Notes: a model not told the origin generated them from the sequence alone. A stretch of DNA of 64,000 nucleotides from Corydoras sp. C115 (GCA_019802505.1 JAFMOC010000023.1:2622001-2686000), one strand, 5' to 3'; counted from the first letter of the stretch, positions 46,461-56,790 are shown. Made by a program: numbers and translations.

Positions 46461-49400
46461 ACAAAATTATTGGCATACCTACGCATTACACCTGCAGAAA
46501 AGTTTTTAACACCTTGTTTGAAGTTGGTCCCCGTTATACAGCTATAATAGGTTTCACTGTTTTGGGAAGGTTTCGGCAAGAATTTCAAGTGTGTCTGTGA
46601 GAACATTTGCCCGTTTAACTAAAAGTACATTTGTGAGGTCAGACACTGATGTTGGACAGAAGGGTACACAATCTGGTAAAGTTTTCCACATCAAACCCAC
46701 TTGGTCAAATGTTTTTATGTACACAGACCAGATGAAAGAATCACTAAGGCTATTTTTGAAAGTGCAGCATTCTCTGTTAAGTGCTGAAGCATTGCAATGA
46801 CTATGGCTTACATTTGCATATCAGTACGAAAAGGCAGAAAGACTGCTTTTTATTGGCTTTTACATGCCATAATTATATCTGAACTGTTGATTGATTGCTA
46901 CTCTTTTTTATTATTAAATACATACACGTGCAACAAAACACATCCGTTCTTCCGACATTTTTAGCAATGCAGACTAACACAAGATGCGAGGTCATGAGCA
47001 GGCTTTGGATGCTTGCAAACTACTGCTGCATTTTCTTAGGCCTTTTAACTGGATGTATTTTGTTTTTATTGCATTGCCTTCAAATAAAACAAAATATATA
47101 AGAGAAAATATGGGAGCACAATTAACTTTAGCATGAGAATGAGAGTTGGGTGACACCATGGCTTAGTGTTTAGTTTAGCATGTTCACCTCTGGGGAGCTA
47201 GGCTTGAATCCCGATCTGCGATAACTTTTAGAGTTGACAGAACTAAGGATGCTTTCTGAGCTGAAGCGTCTGAGCTGACCCAACTGTAAATTCAACAGGA
47301 AAACTGCTCTGCAAGCTAGGACCCTGACAGGAATAATGCTTTTTAAGATGAAAAACTCACTTGTCACTGCAAGTACTATTAAATAATTTTAAAGGAATTT
47401 TATTCAACTAAATTAGTTTCTTATTTCTGGAAAATTTTACTTTTGATCATTAAACAATCTGTATTGTCCCCCACAAAGTTATTCCTTAAAAACCGAACAC
47501 CGAAAGATTTATACAACACCGAAAGATTTATATTTTGTTTTTGCCAAAGTTATTTCAGCTTACTGAGGGTCATTTAGTCTTAGAGAACTGTAAAGCTACT
47601 CTAAGACAATGTACTATGGGTAAAATGTTGTCTCCTTACCATCAATCATGCATTTATCAGGTGAGTCCAGTCATCTATTATTTTAGATACCAATAAATTG
47701 CTTTTATTTCAGGGCCTACATGGATGTTAAGGAGCTGAAGGAGATTTTGCATTTGGATGGCTCCACACACCTGAATGTCTTCTTTGCCAATGCAACTGAT
47801 GAGGATCTAGCTGGAGTAGCTACCTGGCCTTGGGATAAAGATGCATTAACACATTTAGGTAAATAGCACCAGCAACCAATATGGTACATCAAAAATATAT
47901 GACAGATATATGTTTGTTTGCTCTTTTTATTTGGATTGCTGCATAAAAATATAAAGTTATATAAAATGTATCCATAAAAGCTAGAAAGAAATGCTCATAA
48001 TTTGCATCTGATGTTGCATGTGAATGTCCACAAACATTTGATTATTTCATGATCCTGATATACTGTGTGAGACAGCTAGAGAAAGGAGAACAAGATGGAA
48101 AGGAGAGTTGATTTTACTTATACATCGAATGAATACTTAATCTGTTCTTACTGTCCATTTTGAGGTGGGATTGTGCTGAACCCCCTGTTCTATGGTACAT
48201 TCGGTCATACACACACCATGATCCATGAGATTGGCCATAGTCTTGGATTGTACCACGTCTTCAGGGGGATTTCGGAAGTCGAGTCATGTAATGATCCCTG
48301 TCTGGAGACGGAGCCTTCATTAGAGACTGGAGACCTGTGTGCTGATACAAACCCAACACCCAAGTATAAATACTGCCGAGATCCTGAGCATGGAAATGAT
48401 ACATGTGGCCAGCGTCTGTTTAAGCACACACCATACAGAAATTATATGAGCTATGCCGGTGAGACCGTAACCCACTTTGTTCAAACAAACACAGATTGTT
48501 TTGTAGCTATGTTCAATTATACTATACAATACTATACAATATAGCACATCTAATTCCTATCTGTTTGTCATTTGAAGATGATGACTGCACAAATTCCTTC
48601 ACAATGAACCAGGTGGCTCGGATGCACTGCTACCTCGATCTGATCTACCAGTCATGGAGGACTGAGAGTAAGCCAGCCCCAGTTCCTCTTGCTCCTCGCC
48701 TGATTGAGCAGTCAGATGATTCCCTTACTTTGGAGTGGTTTCCTGTCCTTACTGGCCATTACTTTGACAGGTGAAAATTAAAATGGCAAGCTTGAATTTA
48801 AACAGATATTGTTTAATTAAAGGAGTCCAACCATTGGCATTTTTCTTTTCAAAATATTTTGTTGACATGGATCAGAAGGGTTATTCATAATGAGAAATAA
48901 AAGAGAAAGCATGTATAAGCATTTTTTGTTGATTCACCTTAAAATGATCAACTGAGCAAAGTAATTTATGATTTTCATTACTTTTTAGGCATCAAAGTGC
49001 AAGAAGAAAAGTTTACATGCATACAGTATTGTATATATCGGTTATAGGATGAATATAATGAATATATATATACAGTATAAGTATAATACAATACATATAT
49101 ACAGTATAATAGATTAAACTCAATGCAATCATACATATTACCTGTAAGTTTATACTTTGTATACTTTATACATATTTTCTCATGTCTTGAATTATAAACA
49201 AATTTTGGCCACATGTTGCATATAGTTCTGTTATTTTACTTGTCTAAGTTGCTACCTTGGCTGTCTGTTGGTTTCCTAGAGAAGTGGGATCAGTATGCGA
49301 CAGATGCACTGAAGGAAGAGTGTTACTGCAATATGCCTCACATTCCTCTTCCCCCAAGCCCTGTGCCCCATCAGGACACTGGAGCCCAAGAGAAGCAGAG

Positions 49401-52400
49401 GGTAAGAATAAAGCTTAATGTTAGCAAACACACTCGGAGACTGATTTCAGTGATGTCATAGATTGTTGTTAACCGGCCAACATTTATTAATGGTTCTGAA
49501 GGGAGAGAGAGCAGATCGTTCTATTTTAGTATTTGGGAGTATTTCAGAGTAATACAAAGCACTCTGTTTCCACTGACAACTAGACAGGATGAAACGCTTC
49601 TAATGCACTAACAACAAATTGTTAATGAAGTTGCAGAATTTGACACATTTATTCAGAGAACTTAATATATTTTTGAGGTGAAGATTATACTAAAAACTTT
49701 TAAATTTAAACACATAAATATGTGAAATAATATATCCAAAGAGCTTTAGAAATTAATTATCATTACTAATATGAATATTTTTGTCTTCAGACTGTCCCAA
49801 AATATTGTTCCCACCCAATATTTTAATTTTGTTAATAAAAATTAATAAACTACTTATATTGGTGAAATTATGCTTAGTGTTTAGAAGACTTGCCTGCTAC
49901 AGTATGTCAAAGGCATTTAAAAATTCAGTTAAAGTTGTCCGTTTTATTTTATATAATTAATTTATAATTTATTATGAGTTTATTTTTTTTAAATAGACAT
50001 AGTGGATGTACATAGAAATATACACAAACCATGTCCCCTAAAACCAACTTGGCCCGAATGTGTTTATGCTCAGTCAGCTGGGGAAGACATGCCCGGGCTT
50101 GCCACTGCTACAACATTTGAACTAACTGCTCTGTGAGTTTGGAACCCTTCCCTGGTGTACTCCATAGCCTGGGTGATCTTTCCACTGTTTACAGTTGGAG
50201 ACAAACCTTCCTTTGACAACCTGCAGCTGCCTTCAATCACTGTCTTTCTGTGAGTGCTTAAAACTTCACCTGCTTGCAGCACTTACAGTCCTCTTTAGCA
50301 TGCTGTCCATCTTCAAAATATAAAGTAAACATAAACACTGGACATGTTTAATTGTTTTAACAATTTTACCCGACATCCACTTCACCAATCAATGGACTTG
50401 CCTCTAAATTTAAAACGGCAGAAGGCACATAGCCTGGTCCAAAACCATATGAAATTATGAAGTAAGCCAAATTGAGGATTTCCGCTTTGTAGATTTTTGA
50501 TACACAGAATACCTCTTTGGTCAATGGAGCTCATGAGAAGGATCCCGTAGGAGACTGGGTGACTGTGAGAAACACAAAACCAAAGAATGTGAAGAATGTC
50601 TGGTGTCTCTGACCTTTACCTCAACAGTTCGTGAGACTCCTACACCACCCAGAAAAACCACCTCCTCTGATCCCTCATGCCAACCAGTTTCACTCACACA
50701 AGATGTCATACAACTAAGGAACACAGACATCAACAGGCCTATTAGCCTCCCCTGTATGAGAACTGTCATTGTAGCAAGCTCCATTCTTAAGACTCTTTAC
50801 AATCACTGGAACAATCATACACACATGACATTTTATAGGTTTAGAACCCCAAGTTTAAAGATAAAGTGAAGTTAAAAATATCGTTTTATGTGCGAAATAA
50901 AACGTATTAAATGTATTGATGCCATCATGTGGCAAAGGAATGTGTTTACTTACATTTAGTATTTCATCCAAAGTAACTCACAAAATAGAGAACAACACAA
51001 GCCCGTAGATTTTTTTTTTTTCTCAATATTTTTTACATTTATATTATTTTGACCATTTCTCATTTTCTGCAAATAAATACTACATTTTTGCTTGGAATTT
51101 CGGAGACATGTTGTCAGTTGTTTATAGAATGATAGAAAAATGTTTATTTTATTCAAAAATATACATATAAAGAGTAAAATCAAAGAAACTGATATTTTAA
51201 CAGTGATCTCCTAATTTTTCAAGTTTCAAATTTGTTGTAATATAAGCAGCTTTGTGCATAACATAAGTCATTTCAATCAGTTTAGTGCCAATATTACAAA
51301 AATTGCATAAATTTAAGTTGCTTACATTTTCTAGTATTTTAATTATGTAACATTTGTCAACTAGGATAAAAAATGTCTTTTACTTCACCCTTTTAATAAA
51401 ATGCTTGTTTGCATCAGTTCTTCCTCTGCTGTAGGTTCTATTGATCTCTACTCTCTTATTCTTTTAGTGGGGGCCTCCCTGCCAAACTTTTTTTCTGAAC
51501 CCTTCCCCCTTTTAATGCCTAATAATGGCCTCTTGACAGGTCCTGAAAGAATAACTTGGTTGCGTGCCAAAACTGCTTAAAGACTCCCTGCTGCCTCCTC
51601 AAAGGAAATCATTTGTTTCCTCTGTTCTAAATCTTTGTTTTTGAAATTTGTCTTTTAACACTTGCTCCTGCAGTGTAGTCCTACTGTATCGTAGAACATA
51701 TACTTCAAACCTAATAAGAACTAAACTTAATGCCGAATTGACGGTTTATGGGTGTAAAATTGCAGCGAAATGTCTTGCGAATATGTGTGGGGAGTTGTGT
51801 CTGTGTTTCAATTTGTTTGTGCTGATTTGCAAATGTGTGCAGAAGGCTGTGAACGTAATTTAGAATCCTGTTTACCTAATCATAATTGTAAATGTGTAAT
51901 ACAATTTGTAAATGTGTAATCATATTTGTTAGTTTAATGCACCTTGCACATGTAAACAAATCCATGTGTACACAGAGCCTTACATTTGTTTATGAATATT
52001 ATTTTCTAAAAGACTAAATCATTTTCTTCGATGGTTTTCATTTTACACGTGATTTTACAGACTATTTTTACAAGAAATATTCAAAAATTTGCTTTGTGTG
52101 ACTGGAAAAGTATTTTTGTACTCTGTGTTTATGTTTTGTTAAGACAAAATCTGCCATTTTTTAATTCAAGCAGAAAATCCCAAATTCTTGTTCTTGTGAA
52201 ATAAATTTTACCTTTTTAGTAATTGCTAATTATAATGAATTATCATTTAACCTGTTGGCCGGGTGGCTTAGTGGTTAGCACGTTCGCCTCTAATTCGAAT
52301 CCCAATCTGGGTGGGGTTTCCATGTTCTCCCACCCTGACCCTAGTAGAGGATTAATAGGGAAATAATGAATGAATGAATTATTATAAATTATTTTTTAAC

Positions 52401-53999
52401 CGAGCGGCACTGTGGCTTAGTGGTTAGCACGTTCGCCTCTCAGCTCTTGGGATTCCAGGTTTGAATCCCAATCTGGGTGGAGTTTTCTCCCCTTGTCCGT
52501 TGTTACCAATCTGTCTGTTCTTCCCCGGAGGGGGGCGGCTACGCGGAGTTGCTGCATAACACCGCTCGCGCCTAGTGAGCGCTCCCGGGTACCGACCACG
52601 CGGGGAATAAAGCGTGCGTGGGTACGAGGAAAACACTCCCACGAGTGCGACCCATACGGAGACAATGCGCAGCGCCGTTAACGTGGTTGTATGCGGAAGG
52701 AGAGTCCAACAGACACCGGGATAAAAACCAAACTCGAATTTAATAAAAATTGGTGTTGGGACACCAACGAAAAGGGGTAACAAACGAACAAAGTAACACC
52801 GGGTATACATAACCACAAACAAAGACGTGCGCCGACTTACAGGAAAACTAAGAATAAATAACAAATCAACTAAACACGTGCACAAAACAAACCAATCACC
52901 CAACTGAAACAATTAGGAACCAAACGAGGGACAGGTGCCACAGGCACCTGTGACATCCGTATGGGCTTCCTCTGGGTTGTCCAGTTTCCTCCCACTGTTC
53001 AAAAACATGGATTTAAGGTACATTGAATGCTCTAAATTACCCCATGTAGTGTGTGTGTGTGTGTTTGTGTGTGTGTGTATGTATGTGTGTTTGCGTGTGT
53101 GTGTGTCTACTAGGGTCGTGGGGGGGGGGGTTACCATGCCCATCCAGGGGAGACCGTTTAGGGCTCTGGGCAAATACACCTAGGACAGGGCACCAATCTA
53201 TGTCCGCGTGGGTTTCCTCCGGGTTCTCCGGTTTCCTCCCACAGTCCAAAAACATGGATCAAGTCAATTGAGTTCTCCAAATTGCCCCATGTAGAGTGTG
53301 TTTGTTTGCATGTCTGTGTGTGTGAGTGTGTGCCCAGCGATGGATTGGCGTCCTGTCCTGGGTGTGTCTACCCAGCGCCCCAGACGTTCTCCCCTGGATG
53401 GGCATGGGGAACCCCCCCGCCACCCTAATATAGGATTAAGCAGAAGATAATGAATGAATGAAAGTTTATTCTAAATTGTGTGACTTGTGTGTTATAGGTC
53501 CACCAGATGTAGAGCAGTTGTGTGAACCAAGTGTGCGAACTTGGAGTCCCCATGCAGGCCTTGATTCCAGCAGTGTGGGCTCACCCTCATGCCCACCTCA
53601 AGGTTGCATGCTCCAGCTGAACTTTGCGTACCCACTGGTGCCAGATTCACTTACTGTCTGGGTTACGTTCTTCTCTTCAGAGGAGAGTGATCTGGCTGCA
53701 ATTCATAACATCATGCTTCTGACAATGAGCAACAATAATGTGTCATTAGGTCCCCAGAGTGTCTTCTGTGACACACCACTTACACTAAAGCTAACAGTGG
53801 ATGAGGAGGTGTATGCTGTTCAGTTTTTCACTATCGACAAGCATCTGGAAATCGATGCCACAATGATGGTCTCCAAACCTGGCCTTGAGCTCTGTCAGGC
53901 ATGCCAACCATTGCGCTACAGGCTAAAACGGAATCCTCCTTTCAGCCATGCACTTCAAGGTGTGGTCCTCATGGAGTCAAAAAGAAGATTCACAGACAG
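29055..53999 (+). CDS. pappa: Pappalysin-1 (PAPP-A) metalloprotease, 5' seven coding exons, 3' end outside window
   Basis: Join of 29055-29427, 37442-38525, 47713-47858, 48165-48458, 48578-48770, 49280-49401 and 53498-53999 (2714 nt, 904 codons plus 2 nt). Every junction is GT-AG and the phases (1,2,1,1,2,1,2) chain without a frameshift or internal stop. The family member is a secreted zinc metalloprotease of the metzincin clan that cleaves IGFBP-4 and IGFBP-5 and frees IGF at the cell surface. Seen: signal peptide (1-26), dibasic propeptide, laminin-G-like region (about 82-300), LNR1 (407-433), LNR2 (440-467), zinc site HEIGHSLGLYH (555-565), Met-turn with Met629, and the following region. 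Residue wording matches PAPP-A better than PAPP-A2 (HEIGHSLGLYH rather than a HEVGH form). The C-terminal Sushi modules and LNR3 are not in the window. Whether this is pappaa or pappab is not decided. Confidence 0.95.
30603..30680. repeat. (AT)n microsatellite in intron 1
   Basis: About 39 TA units. Confidence 0.97.
31036..31785. repeat. Foldback region with direct and inverted repeats
   Basis: Bases 31234-31326 are the near-perfect inverse complement of 31687-31776 (CTTTAAGACTCATAACTCAT against ATGAGTTATGAGTCTTAAAG). Inside, 31378-31470 is a weaker inverse complement of 31536-31630, and the 31036-31225 segment is repeated directly at 31480-31655 (GTAATATTAAGCCCTTACCTGA). No ORF. Confidence 0.82.
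32297..32344. repeat. Imperfect (GT)n
   Basis: GTGTGTGTTTGTGTGTGTGT-type run. Confidence 0.85.
32584..32646. repeat. (CA)n microsatellite
   Basis: Interrupted CA array. Confidence 0.93.
33022..33300 (+). repeat. GATAA-headed fish repeat, copy 1
   Basis: AAGATAAGATAAGAATTTATTCATCC, then AGGGAACTTAAAGAACCGGTAGC and CAGTTTGATGGCATGAGGGA. Matches 33550-33880. Confidence 0.82.
33550..33880 (+). repeat. GATAA-headed fish repeat, copy 2
   Basis: GATAAGACTTTATTGATCCC, AGGGAAATTAAGGACCCAGTAGC, ATCAGTTGTTTTTCTGTTACTCC and CAGTTTGATGGCATGAGGGA. Same orientation as copy 1, about 530 bp away. Confidence 0.83.
34172..34524 (-). mobile_element. Full-length V-SINE, close to consensus
   Basis: ATTCATTCATTATCTCCCGC to CTAAGCCACCGTGCCGCC. 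No clear target-site duplication by eye. Confidence 0.92.
34672..34832 (-). mobile_element. V-SINE 3' fragment with a (GGT)n run
   Basis: CTCATGGTCTTACACTTATCC, (GGT)n/G-run at 34722-34746, then GAGCAGATACACCCAGGACAGG. Confidence 0.75.
35230..35284 (+). mobile_element. V-SINE scrap
   Basis: GATGGATTGGTGCCCTG and GGGTGTATCTGGCTAGCGCC only. Confidence 0.6.
35918..36646 (+). mobile_element. Older V-SINE interrupted by a younger V-SINE
   Basis: The older copy runs 35918-36110 and resumes at 36460-36646 (ATAAATTGCCCAATATAGTG to GATAATGAATAAATGAG). The two halves join exactly in the family consensus. Confidence 0.9.
36111..36459 (+). mobile_element. Younger V-SINE nested in an older one, 15-bp duplication
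   Basis: TAAATTGCCCAATAT at 36096-36110 and 36460-36474. Complete with head GCAGCACGGTGGCTTAGTGG and tail GGTAATGAATGAATGAATGA. Confidence 0.93.
36676..37031 (+). mobile_element. V-SINE copy, diverged
   Basis: GGATGGCATGGTGGTTTAGTGG to AGGATTAAGTAGAAGATAATGAG. It ends 410 bp before exon 2. Confidence 0.87.
37442..38525 (+). CDS. pappa: pappa coding exon 2: laminin-G-like domain, LNR1 and LNR2
   Basis: 1084 nt, acceptor TTTGTTTCAG, donor CACAG|GTAAGT. It encodes residues 125-486. The first part continues the laminin-G-like fold (KLYVNGAQV, KVLMLGG, LNHNYRG motifs, all shared with human PAPP-A). The last part holds two Lin12/Notch repeats: LNR1 about 407-433 and LNR2 about 440-467, the latter ending DRGDCC. 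In this family the LNR modules bind calcium and, with the distant LNR3, decide substrate choice. LNR1 ends FDAGYC, where the usual calcium-binding form is DGGDC. This large single exon is typical of pappalysin genes. Confidence 0.96.
41101..41391 (+). mobile_element. V-SINE with 13-bp imperfect target-site duplication
   Basis: TGTATTTCTTAGC (41088-41100) and TGTATTTTTTAGC (41392-41404). A central segment (CCCATATAGAGTG part) is deleted. Confidence 0.88.
41632..41742 (+). mobile_element. V-SINE head, 3'-deleted
   Basis: GGCGGCACGGTGGCTTAGTGG to CCCCGTGTCTGCGTGGGA. The 5' third is close to consensus. Confidence 0.85.
41757..41945 (+). repeat. TTTAGCAGACAC-type fish repeat
   Basis: TTTATCCAAAGTGACTTC, CCTGGAGCAATGAGGGTTAAGG and TGGACCTGGAATTTGAAC, as in 22870-23885. 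Confidence 0.75.
42020..42120 (-). mobile_element. V-SINE head-proximal fragment
   Basis: GGACTGTGGGAAGAAACCCG to GGGAACCGTGCTGCCC, with a gap. Confidence 0.72.
42221..42535 (+). mobile_element. V-SINE copy, diverged
   Basis: GGCGTCACATTGGCTTAGTG to AAGCAGAAGATAATGAATGAATG. Confidence 0.87.
42981..43106 (-). mobile_element. V-SINE middle fragment
   Basis: GGGGCAATTTGCAGCATTCC to CTTCACCCGGTTCGAAC. Confidence 0.78.
43349..43716 (-). mobile_element. V-SINE copy, minus strand
   Basis: (ATTC)n, TATCTTCCACTTAATCC, body, and GCCAAAATTAAGCGACTGTGC at the head. Confidence 0.87.
44632..44979 (+). mobile_element. Full-length V-SINE with 13-bp target-site duplication
   Basis: AAATTTTAAATTA at 44619-44631 and 44980-44992. 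Almost unchanged from the family consensus, so probably recent. Confidence 0.93.
45015..45241 (+). mobile_element. V-SINE copy, 3'-truncated
   Basis: GGTGACACGGTGGCTTAGTGG to GTGTGCCCAGTGATAGATT. Confidence 0.85.
45265..45620 (+). mobile_element. Full-length V-SINE with 14-bp target-site duplication
   Basis: GATTCATAAATGCA at 45251-45264 and 45621-45634. Head GGTGGCACAGTGGCTTAGTGG; tail GATGGATGGATG. Confidence 0.93.
46379..46458. repeat. (AT)n microsatellite in intron 2
   Basis: About 40 TA units. Confidence 0.97.
47148..47220 (+). mobile_element. V-SINE head fragment
   Basis: GGGTGACACCATGGCTTAGTG to GGCTTGAATCCCGATCTGCG, with a small duplication in the A-box region. Confidence 0.75.
47713..47858 (+). 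CDS. pappa: pappa coding exon 3: N-terminal part of catalytic domain
   Basis: 146 nt, acceptor TTTTATTTCAG, donor G|GTAAAT. Encodes residues 486-535 with the motifs DGSTHLNVFFA and GVATWPWDKDA, which match the start of the PAPP-A proteolytic domain (human LDGSTHLNIFFA and GVATWPWDKEA). Enters in phase 2 and leaves in phase 1, as both neighbours require. Confidence 0.95.
48165..48458 (+). CDS. pappa: pappa coding exon 4: zinc-binding active site and Met-turn
   Basis: 294 nt, acceptor TTTTGAG, donor G|GTGAGA. Encodes residues 535-633. The extended metzincin motif HEIGHSLGLYH is at residues 555-565 (DNA from 48224): His555, His559 and His565 are the zinc ligands and Glu556 the catalytic base. 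The Met-turn sequence NYMSYA follows near the end, with Met629. Between them are the cysteines of the catalytic domain (NDPC, DTCG). All catalytic residues are intact, so the protease should be active. It lies between introns of only 306 and 119 bp. Confidence 0.97.
48578..48770 (+). CDS. pappa: pappa coding exon 5: end of catalytic domain and linker
   Basis: 193 nt, acceptor CATTTGAAG, donor AG|GTGAAA. Encodes residues 633-697: an acidic DDDC, then NQVARMHCYLDL and a stretch with SLTLEWFP, all found in human PAPP-A just after the Met-turn. The split codon at the start gives Asp and directly extends NYMSYA from exon 4. Enters in phase 1 and leaves in phase 2. Confidence 0.94.
49280..49401 (+). 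CDS. pappa: pappa coding exon 6: short cysteine-containing exon
   Basis: 122 nt between acceptor GGTTTCCTAG and donor AGG|GTAAGA. It is short and in its spliced frame begins E-V-G-S-V-C and ends SGHWSPREAEG, matching human PAPP-A ELGSAC ... SGHWSPREAEG. The frame is fixed by the two bases left over from exon 5 and the one base handed to exon 7. Encodes residues 697-738. A reader taking only the longest open frame here gets the wrong frame. Confidence 0.93.
52257..52378 (+). mobile_element. V-SINE with large internal deletion
   Basis: Head and B box joined to CCATGTTCTCCC and directly to CACCCTGACCCTAGTAGAGG and the tail; about 200 bp are missing. Confidence 0.83.
52403..52500 (+). mobile_element. 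Left piece of a V-SINE split by a solo LTR
   Basis: GCGGCACTGTGGCTTAGTGG to CTCCCCTTGTCCGT; continues at 52956 as TCCGTATGGGCTTCC up to about 53106. Confidence 0.9.
52501..52955 (-). mobile_element. Solo LTR inserted in a SINE, 5-bp duplication
   Basis: 455 bp; on the minus strand TGTCACAGGTGCC ... GGTAACA. Flanked by TCCGT at 52496-52500 and 52956-52960. Hairpin ACAGGTGCC/GGCACCTGT at 52931-52951. Related to the LTR at 8950-9388. It lies in intron 6 opposite to the gene. Confidence 0.93.
52956..53106 (+). mobile_element. Right piece of the split V-SINE plus GT repeat
   Basis: Body from TCCGTATGGGC to CCCCATGTAGTG, then (GT)n at 53050-53106. Confidence 0.82.
53107..53201 (-). mobile_element. 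V-SINE 3' fragment, minus strand
   Basis: CTACTAGGGTCGTGGGGG to ACAGGGCACCAATCTAT. Confidence 0.8.
53202..53461 (+). mobile_element. V-SINE 3' two-thirds next to exon 7
   Basis: GTCCGCGTGGGTTTCCTCCG to GAAGATAATGAATGAATGAA. The tail ends 37 bp before the exon 7 boundary, so little room remains for a branch point outside it. Confidence 0.88.
53498..53999 (+). CDS. pappa: pappa coding exon 7: region after the catalytic domain
   Basis: 502 nt, acceptor TGTGTTATAG, donor AG|GTAGGA. Encodes residues 738-905 (last codon split). It opens GPPDVEQLCEPSVRTWSP (human DVEQPCKSSVRTWSP) and contains YPLVPDSLTVWVTF, SLGPQ.VFCD and HLEIDA, all conserved with PAPP-A. The coding frame stops at the donor. The next expected exon (human YQYWVITISG onwards) was looked for by eye in the remaining 10 kb and not found. 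The acceptor is 37 bp after the tail of a SINE. Confidence 0.95.
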
Positions 54000-56574
54000 G
54001 TAGGAATAAGATCTTTGGCAGTTCTAAAGTTTTTCATTGTTTTTGCATGAATGAGAAAAAAAATCTGACATTTTGTGTTATTATCTGTTATTATCATGTT
54101 GCTTCAGATATTTAAAACAAAAACAACATAGGACTTGAATGCACAGTAAACCATGCAGACTCGTCAATGGATTTCTTCCCCTGATTGCAAATTCTTTACA
54201 ATACAATACTATTATAATAATACTATAATAGTACTATAATACTACAAGCCTACTACTATACTCCATTGGGTTCATGTGATAAAAACAATATGTAATATCC
54301 ATCTAACAAACAAGTGTATTTTTTGTTATAGGTTTTTTTTTTTTGCTTTGCTAGTGTCTTAATGCAGGGGCATCCAATGGAACTTGAATAAACTCTTAAG
54401 ACTAATCAGATTTAAGATTAGTAGAATTAGTAGAAAGTTGTAAACATTGTACTTGTGGCCAATAAAAGTTTTTTTTTTGGTTTTTGCATCTACATCCTTA
54501 CCCCATCCTCTCCACATATCCCCACCCCACTGCCTCACCTTGAACCAGAACTGATTGCCACTTATATCTCCAATGTGGCGTGCTGGTTCCGGAAATGTAT
54601 GGGCATACTGCCACACCACCAAGCTGGCCCAGGCTCTATTCTTGTGTGTAAATTGCCGTTATCCCCATATAAATATACAGATGAGACAACCACACAATCT
54701 TGCACACATAAGGTTCTCCCTGAAGCACCAGTTTTAGGGAAATTTGTCCACAGGAAAATGACACTGGTATGGACATAAAACACGAGGCAAAGTGGAGTTT
54801 AAAAAGCAAGAGTAAAACCAGAGGACTATTGCAGCATCCCAAATCTTCCTGCCTCCATGGAGCTTGAGACACATTTGCTAAGGTCTGGCATTTTTACGTT
54901 TTCAAGCATTAAGACATCTGTGCATCCCTTTTTTTGGTCACTGTCTTTTATTAGCTATACATCTTTGCCAAAATAAGTAGTGTTTTTCTACTTGATTTTT
55001 CCTGGCTCATTTTGGACAGGTGCACTGAAACAGCAGGTCCCTTAGTATTCTGGCAGATGACAATCTAATGATATTCTCCTGCCCTTAGTCTCTTCTTCAA
55101 TGTGGGGCATCACCACTCATTTTTACAATGTCCAGCATGATGGACTGGTAGTGGAACCGTAAACACATGTAACACACTATTCAGGTGTTGGCTTAGTGTA
55201 TTGTATGATTAAAAGTAAAAAGCTAGCAGTGGATAATTAAAAGTTGTCACCTTCAGGTAGTGGTTTGAACAAGTGTCTTCTTTAGACAGACCAGCAAACT
55301 GTGAAATGGAAAGTGTAATATGGGGATTATAACCATAAAAACATTTAGGTAGGGGTCCTAATTACTGGAATTAAGAACATGTGATGATGGTAGACCAGAA
55401 AACCCATTTTTGATTTACTCTCATTGTGACTTGATGAGCCATCTCTCCAAGTAATCTAGGATTTAAATAGTTATGAATTATTTTGTTATTCCAAAATTCA
55501 TAGCTGAATGTCCAGTGTTTACACATACATGCACATATGTTTGTTTTCATGCATAATGGAGACTTTATGTAGACTTTTAACTATCTTATAGATCTTGCAC
55601 AAATCTTAAGCGTAACAACTACTACGCTAAATTTTACCCTTTTATCTCCAACATCATCACATTGATGTCCCCACAATGTGAATGTACACACAGATAGACC
55701 GACAAATACATTTTCAGTACATTTATTTTATTATTTATTTGTTATGGACCATATTAATCAACATTTCATTTCAATGCAAATGTGCCAGATTTAGCTGAAT
55801 AGTTCATTTTCATTTGTGGTCCTTGAGCAGGTTATGACACACACATTACACCAACCATAAACATAACACATAAAACACAACATATAATAAGAGCATGAAG
55901 AGACCAAGATGTATTTTACTATGGTTACAGGTTTGGTTCATTTTAAGCCATATCTTATGTTTATATTTAAAGGTTTTGTAAATTGTACTTTCACAGATAG
56001 TAAAAGGTATATTGTTCCAAAACTAGGTGGTTCTAAATGAAATAAGCTTTTAGATTATAATTTTTTTTAATGTAAATAAGTAGTAAAAAATACTTATATG
56101 AGTGAATGGTATTGTCAGATTTCTGTGTGCTACATGTTTTTAAGCTTTTACTTGGTATGTTGTTTTGTTTCGGTTTTGTATGTGTGGGGTCCACAAACTT
56201 GCCCTTTTGCCCTTAGCTTTTGGGGGATGGGTTTTAGCCCAGCTTAAAGAATTCCACAGGCCCTGAAATAATGATGTTTTATGAAAAGGAGAAGAATTTA
56301 CAAATTTAACATTAATCTTACTACATACAATAATTTTAAGTAACAAACCTTAAGAACTTGGTCATTTACTTAACTGTACTGAAATGACACTAATACTAAT
56401 TCGACTTAATTTACTGATATATGTATGTATCTAAATCCATTTTGCTTATATACTTAAATAAACCTAAAATATATTTAATATGTATAACAACTGCATCACA
56501 ATGATTTTGTATTAAATTGAGTCATGAATAATCATCAAGTATATATAGTGACATAGTGACATCAAGTATAAAGT

Positions 56575-56790
56575 AATCTATTTTGCCTACTATGCTTACA
56601 CACAGACAAATTTGTCCTCCACATTTAACCCATCCGTGCAGTGAAACACACACATATATATACACAATATACTAAGTGAAGTGAGCACATGTGCCCAGAG
56701 CGGTGGGTAGCCTTGTACGCAGCACTCGGGGAGCAATTGGGTTAGGTGACTTTCCCAAGGCCACTCCAGCCATTGTATTTAAAAATCTTC
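56575..56790 (+). repeat. Fish interspersed repeat (CCTACTATGCTTACACACAGA type)
   Basis: CTCCACATTTAACCCATCCG, GTGAAACACACACATATA and GGGGAGCAATTGGGTTAGGTG; matches 25590-25765. Confidence 0.72.

Larger units (their letters stand above)
38526..47712 (+). other. pappa intron 2 (9.2 kb)
   Basis: GT-AG intron. The first 2.5 kb (38526-41088) has no recognised repeat apart from a short (AT)n at 38542-38562. After 41100 it is dense in SINEs, most in plus orientation. Stretches 43730-44618 and 46460-47140 hold nothing I recognise. Confidence 0.85.
49402..53497 (+). other. pappa intron 6 (4.1 kb)
   Basis: GT-AG intron. Bases 49402-52250 are AT-rich with no recognised repeat or gene. The last 1.2 kb is a pile of SINE pieces and a solo LTR ending 37 bp before exon 7. 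Confidence 0.85.

Noticed and set aside
49213..49461. Longest frame over pappa exon 6 (82 codons with a proline-rich end)
   Set aside because: It is a different frame from the spliced one, which gives the conserved SGHWSPREAEG.
50521..50869. Overlapping open frames in intron 6 on both strands
   Set aside because: No domain, no splice signals in phase, and typical length for chance frames.
54455..54780. Open frame in intron 7 soon after exon 7, tested as the next pappa exon
   Set aside because: None of the expected conserved text (YQYW, CGDG) appears in any frame, and no consensus acceptor leads into it in phase 2.
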